6,663 nt of DNA from Chitinophagaceae bacterium. Its GTDB lineage: Bacteria; Bacteroidota; Bacteroidia; Chitinophagales; Chitinophagaceae. Of this stretch, positions 1 through 5,878 are shown piece by piece. Position numbers and translations under genes: made by a program. The notes beneath the pieces are model-generated. The model was not told where the DNA came from, made no database searches, and worked only from the letters and a program-made list of their open reading frames with translations. Position 1 is the stretch's first letter, and each line of letters begins with the position of its first letter. The stretch is from contig JAEUVI010000132.1 of NCBI GenBank assembly GCA_016787105.1, positions 1-6,663 of the forward strand. The letters are read 5' to 3'.

Positions 1-26
1 GGGCTTCAGTTTTTTTATTTTCTGCA

Positions 27-62
27 CAAATGTACGAATGGGAGGCAACCTTTTATTTCAAA
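27..62 (-). promoter_or_regulatory. Possible Bacteroidota-type promoter pointing left out of the window
   Basis: Read on the minus strand, positions 34 to 27 are TACATTTG, an exact match to the Bacteroidota -7 element TAnnTTTG. A TTTG lies upstream at 62 to 59, separated by 24 bp, slightly longer than the usual spacing for the -33 element. If real, it would start a transcript leaving the window on the left, divergent from the lipoprotein gene. The match is short and could be chance. Confidence 0.25.
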
Positions 63-137
63 AGAACGATTTATACAATTAAAAAAATGCAACTTACCAA
101 ACCTGTTTACCCAAAAATTTATAATAAAAATAACAGT

Positions 138-539
138 ATGAAAAATCAGTTAATTAGTTTCTGTTTAGTTATCGCTCTTTTTATTTCTGCCTGCAGCAAG
201 GATAATAATAGTAATAACAATGTTAACCCCTCTGATGGGACCTGGCGTGTGACCCTTTTTACAGACAGCGGCAATGATGAAACCTCCGATTTCAATGGTT
301 ATACTTTTGCTTTTGGCAGTAATGGTGTATTGACTGTGAGCGGCGGCTCTTCAAAAACAGGGGCATGGAGCCAGACCTCCAGCAATTTCAATATTGATTT
401 AGGCGAAAAATCTGATGCGAATAAACCACTGGGCGAGCTTACCGACAACTGGGATATTATTTCCATAAGTGCTACAGAAATTAAACTTCAGGATGATAAC
501 CCGGCCAGTGCAGAATTTCTGACATTCAAAAAGAATTAA
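138..539 (+). CDS. Small lipocalin-like surface lipoprotein
   Basis: This encodes a 133-residue protein with a type II signal peptide: Lys3, a hydrophobic core at about residues 5-18, and the lipobox I-S-A-C with the lipidated cysteine at residue 19. The next residues, S-K-D, resemble the Bacteroidota lipoprotein export signal, so display on the outer membrane, possibly on the outer surface, is likely (inference). An Asn/Ser-rich tether (about 23-32) precedes a beta-rich domain of about 100 residues that starts at G-T-W-R-V and ends in F-L-T-F-K-K-N. Its alternating pattern, with repeated G-x-W and F-x-F strands, resembles the small lipocalin-like or META-like lipoproteins common in this phylum; the ligand is unknown. 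The frame is open back to an ATG at position 30, but the ATG at 138 places the signal peptide at the N-terminus and follows A-rich DNA typical of Bacteroidota starts. It appears monocistronic and is followed by a strong terminator. Confidence 0.85.
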   Translation: MKNQLISFCLVIALFISACSKDNNSNNNVNPSDGTWRVTLFTDSGNDETSDFNGYTFAFGSNGVLTVSGGSSKTGAWSQTSSNFNIDLGEKSDANKPLGELTDNWDIISISATEIKLQDDNPASAEFLTFKKN

Positions 540-562
540 TCGCGCCCTTCAACATAAATCAT

Positions 563-591
563 AAAAGGCAGTCTCAGATGACTGCCTTTTT
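563..591 (+). terminator. Intrinsic terminator, probably bidirectional
   Basis: A perfect 11-bp stem, AAAAGGCAGTC (563-573) pairing with GACTGCCTTTT (580-590), encloses a 6-nt loop and is followed by one more T. It lies 24 bp after the lipoprotein stop codon. Because the stem begins with AAAA, the minus strand also ends in TTTT, so it could also stop transcription arriving from the right. Confidence 0.85.
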
Positions 592-672
592 GCTTTCGCT
601 ATATTGAAGACGCATGAAAAGTAGCTGTAATGATTTTTACGGGAGAAACTAAAATCAATAAACCTTTTATAG

Positions 673-703
673 CGGGTCGGTGAGTACGCCATTACCCGTT
701 TTT
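673..703 (+). terminator. Weak terminator-like hairpin
   Basis: CGGGT (673-677) pairs with ACCCG (694-698), followed directly by TTTTT (699-703). The loop is long (16 nt), with only GG/CC available for further pairing, so the structure is weak. No gene clearly precedes it on the plus strand apart from readthrough from the lipoprotein gene. Confidence 0.25.
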
Positions 704-731
704 CAAATAATGATAAGGCCGACAGAGGTAT

Positions 732-767
732 AGAAACCGGCTATGAAAAAAGAGTAAGCCGGTTTCT
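732..767. repeat. Perfect 11-bp inverted repeat
   Basis: AGAAACCGGCT (732-742) is the exact reverse complement of AGCCGGTTTCT (757-767), with a 14-nt purine-rich loop between the arms. Neither side is followed by a T-run, so it is not a standard intrinsic terminator on either strand. It lies between two convergent genes and could be a factor-assisted transcript end, a protein-binding palindrome or a dispersed intergenic element. Confidence 0.7.
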
Positions 768-857
768 TATATATGGAACCCAACGCAGAACGTTTGATAG
801 CTCTTTGCAATATCAGCGATTTCATATTTTCTAAAGCGATGAAAGATGCCTAAAAGA

Positions 858-886
858 AAAATTTTAAACTGCCTGTTTTGAATTTT
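858..886 (-). terminator. Possible AT-rich terminator of the YtxH-like gene
   Basis: On the minus strand, AAAATT (886-881) can pair with AATTTT (863-858), and inside it AAAC (878-875) pairs with GTTT (869-866), leaving a 2x2 internal loop and a 5-nt apical loop. A T-rich tract follows (857-852, with one C). It starts within the stop codon of the 885-1130 gene. The stem is nearly all A-T pairs, so termination strength is doubtful. Confidence 0.3.
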
Positions 887-1130
887 ACATACTTTCTTTC
901 ACCCTGCTTATTCTTTCTTTCGCTGCGTCTGTTACTCTGCTGATATTTTCTTTTGCAGCTTCTCCGCCTTTAGTTGCGAGGTTGCCAAGGCCGTCTATCC
1001 AGGTGCCGGTCTTGCGTTTTATACGCTTACGCATATCGCTTCCTTTTTCGGGCGCTACTATCATGCCGATTGCAATACCTGCAGCTACTGCTCCTAATAT
1101 TCCCAATACTACTTTTGTTTTGTTTGTCAT
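885..1130 (-). CDS. YtxH-like small membrane protein
   Basis: This encodes an 81-residue protein. A short polar start is followed by one glycine/alanine-rich membrane segment (about residues 7-26). Next comes the A-P-E-K-G-S-D-M-R stretch (26-34), which matches the pattern of YtxH-family proteins (membrane helix, then A-P-x-x-G-x-x-x-R), and then a basic patch (34-40). The C-terminal half is a charged, probably helical tail. It includes a tandem 11-residue repeat: residues 58-68 and 69-79 share the pattern A-A-K-E-x-I-S-R-V. Such 11-mer periodicity is typical of amphipathic helices. Members of this family are often linked to general or envelope stress, but their biochemical role is not established, so no specific function is assigned. 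The only convincing start is the ATG at 1130, which has no Shine-Dalgarno sequence. The gene stands alone. Confidence 0.85.
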   Translation of the reverse strand: MTNKTKVVLGILGAVAAGIAIGMIVAPEKGSDMRKRIKRKTGTWIDGLGNLATKGGEAAKENISRVTDAAKERISRVKESM

Positions 1131-1374
1131 ATGATTTTATTAAAGGGTAAATAATAATAGACACAGTTTTTATTTCAAATAATCATACCATTTTTATATA
1201 CCCTGAATAAAGAAGGGTACCTGTATTGTTTATTAAAATATTGGGGTTGATTTTCTACAAAGAATTTCAAATTTTTAATGTCAGTTAAAGTAAAATGCTG
1301 CCTTCCTATCTCATGTGTGAATTTGCAAAACCTACTGGCATGGTTTTATGCCTATTTGTTTTAAACATGCAAAC

Positions 1375-1944
1375 ATGAGTACAACACTTATAGATCTGAT
1401 GGCAAAAAAAGAAGGAATGAATACTTTGCCTAAAGTAGATCCAAATACACAAAGCATTTCAGCTAAAGATGAACAGGAGGTAAACCTATTATCACAGGCT
1501 GCTATTACAGCTGTGCTGGCAGCCTTTTACAAATACAGTCGGGATGAAAACAATGCGGAAGCTATTTTGGAAAACAATGAAATAATGGATTGGCCTGATA
1601 AGCTATTTGGTAACAACAAAAGTAGCCTGGTGGTTAAAATTGCTTCCTATGCAGGAGTAGGCGCCGCACAGGCAAAATCGAAAGTGTATAAAGTAATTGC
1701 TGATTTCATCCAGGTAATACAAGAAGTAGTTAAGGATAATTCCGGTAAGTCTGTTAAAAGTGTATTAACGGAGGAGCGAAGCAATATTCTGTTACACCTG
1801 CCTGCGGTATTAGGTATTGGTAAAATGATTGATGACTCTACCCTCGATGACAGAACAAATAAAATGGAAGGCCCTGTATCAGGACTAATGCACACTATTG
1901 AAAAAACTTTTGCAGGTTCGGATAATACAGGGGGTAATAATTAA
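1375..1944 (+). CDS. Unrecognised, mostly helical cytoplasmic protein
   Basis: This encodes a 189-residue protein that I cannot assign to a named family with confidence. It has no signal peptide and no obvious membrane helix. An N-terminal region (about 1-40) leads into a helix-rich middle with an alanine-rich helix around L-L-S-Q-A-A-I-T-A-V. The C-terminal third contains a conserved-looking block, T-L-D-D-R-T-N-K-M-E-G-P-V-S (156-169), preceded by a hydrophobic L-P-A-V-L-G-I-G segment. The last nine residues are polar, rich in Gly and Asn. The general look is reminiscent of DUF937-type helical proteins, but this is a weak impression. An in-frame ATG at 1348 would add nine residues (MPICFKHAN); I prefer the ATG at 1375 because those residues look like untranslated leader. 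The stop codon overlaps that of the convergent response regulator gene. The reading frame itself is secure. Confidence 0.75.
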   Translation: MSTTLIDLMAKKEGMNTLPKVDPNTQSISAKDEQEVNLLSQAAITAVLAAFYKYSRDENNAEAILENNEIMDWPDKLFGNNKSSLVVKIASYAGVGAAQAKSKVYKVIADFIQVIQEVVKDNSGKSVKSVLTEERSNILLHLPAVLGIGKMIDDSTLDDRTNKMEGPVSGLMHTIEKTFAGSDNTGGNN

Positions 1945-2303
1945 GCGAAAAGTTTATTCTGAATAAAATATGTGTCAAGTAAACTGCGGTCCAATGGTTT
2001 TTCCCATATGGTTACCTGCGATGAACTGACTGGAGCTGTACTTTGCTTATAAGCACTTATAAGATTGATTTTAAGGGAAGGGTATTCCTCGCTTATTCCA
2101 TCTGCTTTATCCCATCCATATCCATCCGGTAAATTATTGTCTAAAAAAATTACATCCGGGTGTATCATTTTTATCATAGCGAAGCCTTCGGCAAGCGAGT
2201 TTGCAATAAAGGCATCGCAACCTTTTTTGATGAAGTAAGATTTTAGCAACAAACAAAAATCTTTCTCATCGTCTATAATCAGGATTTTTTTCTTTTGACT
2301 CAT
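1941..2303 (-). CDS. Single-domain (CheY-like) response regulator
   Basis: This encodes a 120-residue protein consisting only of a receiver domain, with no output domain. The acidic pocket is D-D-E at 11-13, the phosphorylatable aspartate is Asp55 (in V-I-F-L-D), the switch residue is Ser83 (L-I-S-A), and the conserved lysine is Lys102 in E-K-P. All residues needed for phosphotransfer are present. The usual aromatic switch position is not clear: Trp100 sits two residues before the lysine. Stand-alone receivers act as phosphorelay intermediates or bind a target protein when phosphorylated; the partner here is unknown. The gene is divergent from the rpoN cluster, so a link to the kinase at 5879 is possible but only inferred. 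Its start is preceded by a 25-bp tandem repeat, and its stop overlaps that of the unknown gene 1375-1944. Confidence 0.92.
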   Translation of the reverse strand: MSQKKKILIIDDEKDFCLLLKSYFIKKGCDAFIANSLAEGFAMIKMIHPDVIFLDNNLPDGYGWDKADGISEEYPSLKINLISAYKQSTAPVSSSQVTIWEKPLDRSLLDTYFIQNKLFA

Positions 2304-2332
2304 GGGATAAGGTTTAGAGACGATATGACGAA

Positions 2333-2382
2333 ACTGCAGGTTGATAATTCATGCTATACTGCAGCTACATAATTCATGCTAA
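2333..2382. repeat. 25-bp imperfect tandem repeat, two copies
   Basis: Unit 1 (2333-2357) and unit 2 (2358-2382) match at 21 of 25 positions. Both begin with ACTGCAG and both contain ATAATTCATGCTA. The differences are at unit positions 8, 10, 11 and 25. A degenerate third copy may follow: CAGCT at 2390 and ATAATT at 2398. The repeat lies 30-79 bp upstream of the response regulator start codon, where an operator would be expected. Confidence 0.8.
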
Positions 2383-2452
2383 ATATTTTCAGCTCTAATA
2401 ATTAACGCCAAAACACTGGCCAGGATAGGCTTACCAGGCTTTAATCCACGTT

Positions 2453-2460
2453 TAAATTTG
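2453..2460 (+). promoter_or_regulatory. Candidate -7 promoter element
   Basis: TAAATTTG is an exact match to the Bacteroidota -7 consensus TAnnTTTG, facing rpoN. I do not see a good -33 TTTG at the right distance, so the support is one short motif. A transcript from here would run about 260 nt to the terminator at 2726. Confidence 0.2.
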
Positions 2461-2561
2461 TGTTTGATCAAGAATTTTTTAATGAGTTTTTGCCGGAAAA
2501 TTCGCAAGCAGAGATAAGATTTTATTGCAATCAACTGTTAGATATGCAGTTTTCTCCACAT

Positions 2562-2596
2562 TTTGATTTAAACTGTTTCCTCTTATCTACACTTTG
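2562..2596 (+). promoter_or_regulatory. Candidate Bacteroidota promoter upstream of the orphan terminator
   Basis: TTTG (2562-2565) is followed after 22 bp by TACACTTTG (2588-2596), which is the -7 consensus TAnnTTTG with one extra base. Transcription would start near 2602. The resulting RNA would be about 125 nt if it stops at the hairpin 2702-2726, or would form the rpoN leader if it reads through. Confidence 0.3.
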
Positions 2597-2697
2597 CTGA
2601 GACGTACCGTTTAAAATTTAGGGCATAAAATTTTCAAGGGCTATTTATATTTCTCAATCTAAATTTTTTTAATTCATTTCATAGAGGACGGTTTTTC

Positions 2698-2726
2698 AAA
2701 TTGCCTGGTGTTCCCAGGCATTTTTT
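2698..2726 (+). terminator. Intrinsic terminator with no gene in front of it
   Basis: TGCCTGG (2702-2708) pairs perfectly with CCAGGCA (2714-2720) around a 5-nt loop, followed by six T (2721-2726). AAA at 2698-2700 can pair with part of the T-run. The stem is GC-rich and the structure is typical of rho-independent termination on the plus strand. No plus-strand gene lies in the preceding 750 bp. It must therefore end a non-coding RNA, act as an attenuator in the rpoN leader, or insulate rpoN from distant readthrough. Confidence 0.75.
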
Positions 2727-2886
2727 GTGGACATTTTTCTACACATTTTCCGGCTTCAATTTCTCCGTCATTTATTCATATCGCTGCTATTGCAGCAGGG
2801 GCTTGCGTTTGAGAAAAATATTGCTTATAATCCAAAGTTGGTTCCGTGTTTGTTTTACTGTTTTAGAGTATCAACACCAATTTATT

Positions 2887-4320
2887 ATGCTGACACAAAT
2901 AAGAACGCAACGGCAACAGTTGAAGATATTACCGCAGCAGATTCAATTGCTTAACATATTTCACATGACAGATATGCAATTGAGCCAGCTGATTAATGAT
3001 GAGATAAATGATAACCCACTGCTTGAGCAAACTGTTGCAGATAGCGATAATGCTGCTGATAAGAACGCGAAAGATGATGTGCAGGATTATATGGGTCTTG
3101 ATGAATATGTTAATGATGATATTCCTGATTACAAAACAGAATATCAGAATTATCTGCCGGCAGAAAGTTTTACAGGTGAGGCATGTGGTGAGAAGCCCGA
3201 TTTCAGGGAAGATTTGAAAAAGCAATTTCGCCAGCAAAGCAATAATGAAGAAGAAATTAATGTGGCGACATACCTGATTGATTCATTAAATGATAATGGT
3301 ATGCTGGAACAGGATCTTGTGTCCGTTTGTGAATACCTTTCTTTTTCTGTTAAAATCTGGAAAGATGAAAAGGATGTGGAACAAATACTTGAGAAAGTGC
3401 AAAAGCTGGAGCCTGCAGGTGTAGGTGCACGCAACCTGCGTGAATGTTTTCTCTTAAAATTAAGAAGGGGGAACATAAAAAGGCCCGATGTGAAAAAGGC
3501 AATTGAACTGGTAGAGTTTCATTTTGATGAATTACAGCATGGCAATCTTGATAAAATCCGCCGGGCACTTGAATTGGATGATGAGGAATTGAAAATAGTT
3601 TTAAAATTACTTGCTTCTTTAAAAACAGCATCTTTAGCTGATAATAATACATCTGCGGCATCTTCGTCATATATTAGCCCGGACTTCGTTATTGCAGAAG
3701 TAGAAGGAGAACTAAAAATATCACTCGCAAGACAATGGTCAAACGATTTATATATCAATAAATCATGGATCGAAAACGTAGAGGAAGCATCGGCAGATGC
3801 TAAAACAGGGAAGAGCGCAAAGCAATACATAAACAGTAAACTTCAATCGGCCCGTTGGTTTATCAATGCGATAAAAGAAAGGGAAATTAATATGTTGAAA
3901 ATCATGAGGAACATTGTAAAGTTTCAGAAAGAATATTTCCTGGAAGGCGACATCATGCTGTTGAAACCAATGATATTGAAAGATATCGCTACTGTTAGTA
4001 ATCTCGATATTTCTACTGTATCGCGCATTACAAGTAATAAGTATGCAGAAACACCATTTGGTGTGATTTCATTAAAAAATCTTTTCTCCGAAGGGCTGCC
4101 GGATAAGGAAGGTACTTCGGTAAGCAATAAAGTGCTAAGGAAGATTATTGAAGATATGATTGTGGTAGAAGATAAAAAGAACCCATATACGGATCAGCAG
4201 ATTGCTGGCTTGCTTACAACTAAAGGATACCGGGTAGCCCGCAGAACTGTAGCTAAATACCGCGAGCAGTTACACATTCCTGCAGCACAACAACGTGGTG
4301 TGAGAGCAGAAATGGTCTGA
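2887..4320 (+). CDS. rpoN: RNA polymerase sigma-54 factor
   Basis: This encodes sigma-54, which directs core RNA polymerase to -24/-12 promoters and needs an ATP-driven activator to open DNA. The protein has 477 residues, a normal length for the family. Region I (about 1-50) is Gln/Leu-rich with the typical P-Q-Q-I-Q-L-L pattern and ends in N-P-L-L-E; it is the part that responds to the activator. Region II (about 52-110) is acidic and variable. The core-binding domain follows. The helix-turn-helix is at about 359-386 (L-K-P-M-I-L-K-D-I-A then S-T-V-S-R-I-T). The RpoN box A-R-R-T-V-A-K-Y-R (451-459), which reads the -24 element, is intact and followed by 18 residues. The ATG at 2887 is chosen because it gives the standard family N-terminus, M-L-T-Q. 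The next gene, 35 bp downstream, is a sigma-54 activator, so the two are probably co-transcribed. Confidence 0.97.
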   Translation: MLTQIRTQRQQLKILPQQIQLLNIFHMTDMQLSQLINDEINDNPLLEQTVADSDNAADKNAKDDVQDYMGLDEYVNDDIPDYKTEYQNYLPAESFTGEACGEKPDFREDLKKQFRQQSNNEEEINVATYLIDSLNDNGMLEQDLVSVCEYLSFSVKIWKDEKDVEQILEKVQKLEPAGVGARNLRECFLLKLRRGNIKRPDVKKAIELVEFHFDELQHGNLDKIRRALELDDEELKIVLKLLASLKTASLADNNTSAASSSYISPDFVIAEVEGELKISLARQWSNDLYINKSWIENVEEASADAKTGKSAKQYINSKLQSARWFINAIKEREINMLKIMRNIVKFQKEYFLEGDIMLLKPMILKDIATVSNLDISTVSRITSNKYAETPFGVISLKNLFSEGLPDKEGTSVSNKVLRKIIEDMIVVEDKKNPYTDQQIAGLLTTKGYRVARRTVAKYREQLHIPAAQQRGVRAEMV

Positions 4321-4331
4321 GATTATAAACG

Positions 4332-4339
4332 TAAATTTG
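4332..4339 (+). promoter_or_regulatory. Possible internal -7 element before the activator gene
   Basis: TAAATTTG matches TAnnTTTG exactly and lies 16 bp before the activator start codon. I see no TTTG at the expected -33 distance, and the leader would be only about 10 nt. It could give the activator a second promoter independent of rpoN, but chance is a fair alternative in AT-rich DNA. Confidence 0.2.
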
Positions 4340-4355
4340 AAATACCAATCAAAAT

Positions 4356-5858
4356 ATGAGCACAATGCATAAAATTCTGGTTATAGATGACGATAAAGAT
4401 ATTTGCACATTGCTGAACCGTTTTTTAACACGTAAAGGGTATAGTGTAACTGAAATGTATCGTGGTAAAAAGGCGATTGAGTCATTGCAGAATAGCAGAC
4501 ATGATCTTGTACTTGCGGATTTTCGGTTAGAGGATATGGACGGAATTACGCTTTTAAAAAAGATAAAAGAACTATATCCTGATTTACCTGTTATCATTAT
4601 TACTGGTTATAGTGATATAAAAATAGCGGTTGAAATAATGCGGGCCGGAGCTTTTGATTATGTGGTAAAGCCATTGTTGCCGGATGAAATATTAATGACA
4701 ATAGAGAAAGCACTTTCGGCGCAGGAAAAAAATACCGCACAGGTGCAGGATTCAAATGAGCCTGTAACTAAATCCTCAGTGCCACAGGAATCAGGCAAAG
4801 AGCCAAAATATGTATTTGGAGATACGCCTGTGTTTAAAAAGATATTGCAGCAGATAAAACTGGTAGCGCCTACTAATTATAGTATCATTATACATGGTGA
4901 AAGTGGAAGCGGAAAAGAAGCTATTGCTAACGAAGTACATAAATATAGCAAGCGTAGCAACAAGCCTTTTGTTGCAATTGATTGCGGCGCTTTGTCAAAA
5001 GAATTGGCAGGCAGTGAATTGTTTGGTCATGAAAAAGGATCGTTTACTGGTGCAGTAGGACAAAAAACCGGGAGCTTTGAAGTAGCCAACGGGGGAACTA
5101 TTTTTCTTGATGAGATAGCCAACCTTCCTTATGATGTACAGGTATCGCTGTTGCGTGTAGTGCAGGAAAGAAAAATACGCCGTGTCGGTAGTACAAAGGA
5201 TATTGACCTGGATGTGCGAATTATTATAGCGAGTAATGAAAACCTGTGGGAAAAAACAAAGACAGGAAAATTCAGAGAGGATCTGTATCATCGTTTTAAT
5301 GAATTTAGTATCGATGTACCACCATTGCGTGAGCGCAAAGAAGACATCATGCTTTTTGCCAATCATTTTCTGCAGCAAACAAATAAAGAACTGGGGAAAA
5401 ATGTAAAAGGGTTTTCCGCTGAAACTGAGCAAATATTTAATAGCTATGTGTGGTATGGCAACTTGCGCGAATTAAAGAACGTGGTAAAGCGGGCAACTTT
5501 ACTTTGTGAAGGGAATATAGTTGAGGCACGTTACCTGCCATTCGAAATATCTAATTTTTCCAGGCTTCAATTTGAAATGATGCCAGAGGAGATGCCAGCA
5601 TCAGGAGCTAATACAGCAGAGGGAGTTCCGCCAAATATTCCCGAGCCGGTTGTTCACCGGAAGACGCTGAACATACCGCTGGGTGAAAGCAGCCTGAAAG
5701 CGGCTTCGCGGGATGTGGAGTATGAAGTAATTTTTGAAGCATTGAAAAAATGTAATTTCAATAAGTCCGAAGCGGCGAAACTGCTCAACATTGATCGCAA
5801 AACATTGTACAATAAAATAAGACAGTACCAGGAGCTTAACCAGGCACAGAATTCTTAG
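4356..5858 (+). CDS. NtrC-type sigma-54-dependent response regulator
   Basis: This encodes a 500-residue bacterial enhancer-binding protein that uses ATP to activate sigma-54 polymerase. The receiver domain (1-120) has D-D-D at 11-13, phospho-acceptor Asp55, Thr83, Tyr102 and Lys105-Pro106. A polar linker (121-150) leads to the AAA+ domain (about 152-390). Its features are Walker A G-E-S-G-S-G-K-E (181-188), the sigma-54 contact loop as G-S-F-T-G-A (228-233, usually GAFTGA), Walker B F-L-D-E (250-253), the R-E-D-L-Y-H-R segment and the sensor II motif G-N-L-R-E-L (368-373). Sensor II is preceded by W-Y instead of the usual W-P. A Pro-rich linker (about 410-440) precedes a Fis-type HTH ending in K-S-E-A-A-K-L-L-N-I-D-R-K-T-L-Y-N-K-I. 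All parts needed for activity are present. The target promoters are unknown. The gene lies 35 bp after rpoN and 20 bp before the sensor gene, which probably encodes its kinase. An ATG three codons in (4365) is an alternative start. Confidence 0.96.
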   Translation: MSTMHKILVIDDDKDICTLLNRFLTRKGYSVTEMYRGKKAIESLQNSRHDLVLADFRLEDMDGITLLKKIKELYPDLPVIIITGYSDIKIAVEIMRAGAFDYVVKPLLPDEILMTIEKALSAQEKNTAQVQDSNEPVTKSSVPQESGKEPKYVFGDTPVFKKILQQIKLVAPTNYSIIIHGESGSGKEAIANEVHKYSKRSNKPFVAIDCGALSKELAGSELFGHEKGSFTGAVGQKTGSFEVANGGTIFLDEIANLPYDVQVSLLRVVQERKIRRVGSTKDIDLDVRIIIASNENLWEKTKTGKFREDLYHRFNEFSIDVPPLRERKEDIMLFANHFLQQTNKELGKNVKGFSAETEQIFNSYVWYGNLRELKNVVKRATLLCEGNIVEARYLPFEISNFSRLQFEMMPEEMPASGANTAEGVPPNIPEPVVHRKTLNIPLGESSLKAASRDVEYEVIFEALKKCNFNKSEAAKLLNIDRKTLYNKIRQYQELNQAQNS

Positions 5859-5878
5859 TAAGACTTGTCTCACACGTA

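Larger units (their letters stand above)
541..884. other. Intergenic stretch without a recognised gene
   Basis: About 340 bp lie between the convergent lipoprotein and YtxH-like genes. The stretch holds the 563-591 terminator, a weaker stem CGGGT/ACCCG followed by five T (673-703), a perfect 11-bp inverted repeat (732-767) and an AT-rich hairpin at the end of the ytxH-like gene (858-886). Its longest small reading frame that I noticed is 26 codons (773-853) and has no supporting features. I see no tRNA or protein family here. Confidence 0.6.
2304..2886. other. Long divergent intergenic region between the response regulator and rpoN
   Basis: This region of about 580 bp separates the starts of two divergent genes. 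It holds a 25-bp tandem repeat near the response regulator, two candidate promoters facing rpoN (2453-2460 and 2562-2596), a strong hairpin terminator (2702-2726) and a short hairpin GCTGC-TATT-GCAGC (2783-2796). I found no protein gene in it on either strand. The in-frame extension of rpoN back to 2701 has no ATG, begins inside the terminator and does not look like sigma-54 sequence, so I read it as non-coding. Confidence 0.6.

Noticed and set aside
30..137. 36-residue N-terminal extension of the lipoprotein
   Set aside because: It would bury the signal peptide and lipobox inside the protein; the ATG at 138 gives a standard lipoprotein start.
773..853. 26-codon reading frame between the lipoprotein and YtxH-like genes
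   Set aside because: It is very short, with no recognisable family, promoter or ribosome-binding support; likely chance.
1336..1352. Sigma-54-like promoter TGGCAT...ATGC before the 1375 gene
   Set aside because: The GG and GC elements are 11 bp apart rather than the strict 10, and the match is also explained by a small inverted repeat, GGCAT/ATGCC.
2482..2517. 11-residue basic mini-ORF in the rpoN upstream region
   Set aside because: Too short to judge and not coupled to another gene; a leader peptide role would be speculation.
2826..2831. TATAAT with TTGCGT 16 bp upstream, before rpoN
   Set aside because: It resembles an Escherichia coli type promoter, but Bacteroidota use a different consensus and AT-rich DNA produces such matches often.
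2701..2886. 62-residue N-terminal extension of RpoN
   Set aside because: It has no ATG, starts inside a terminator hairpin and does not resemble sigma-54; the ATG at 2887 gives the usual N-terminus.
4995..5432. 145-codon minus-strand frame inside the activator gene
   Set aside because: It lies opposite the AAA+ domain, whose motifs are clear; the antisense frame shows no family features.
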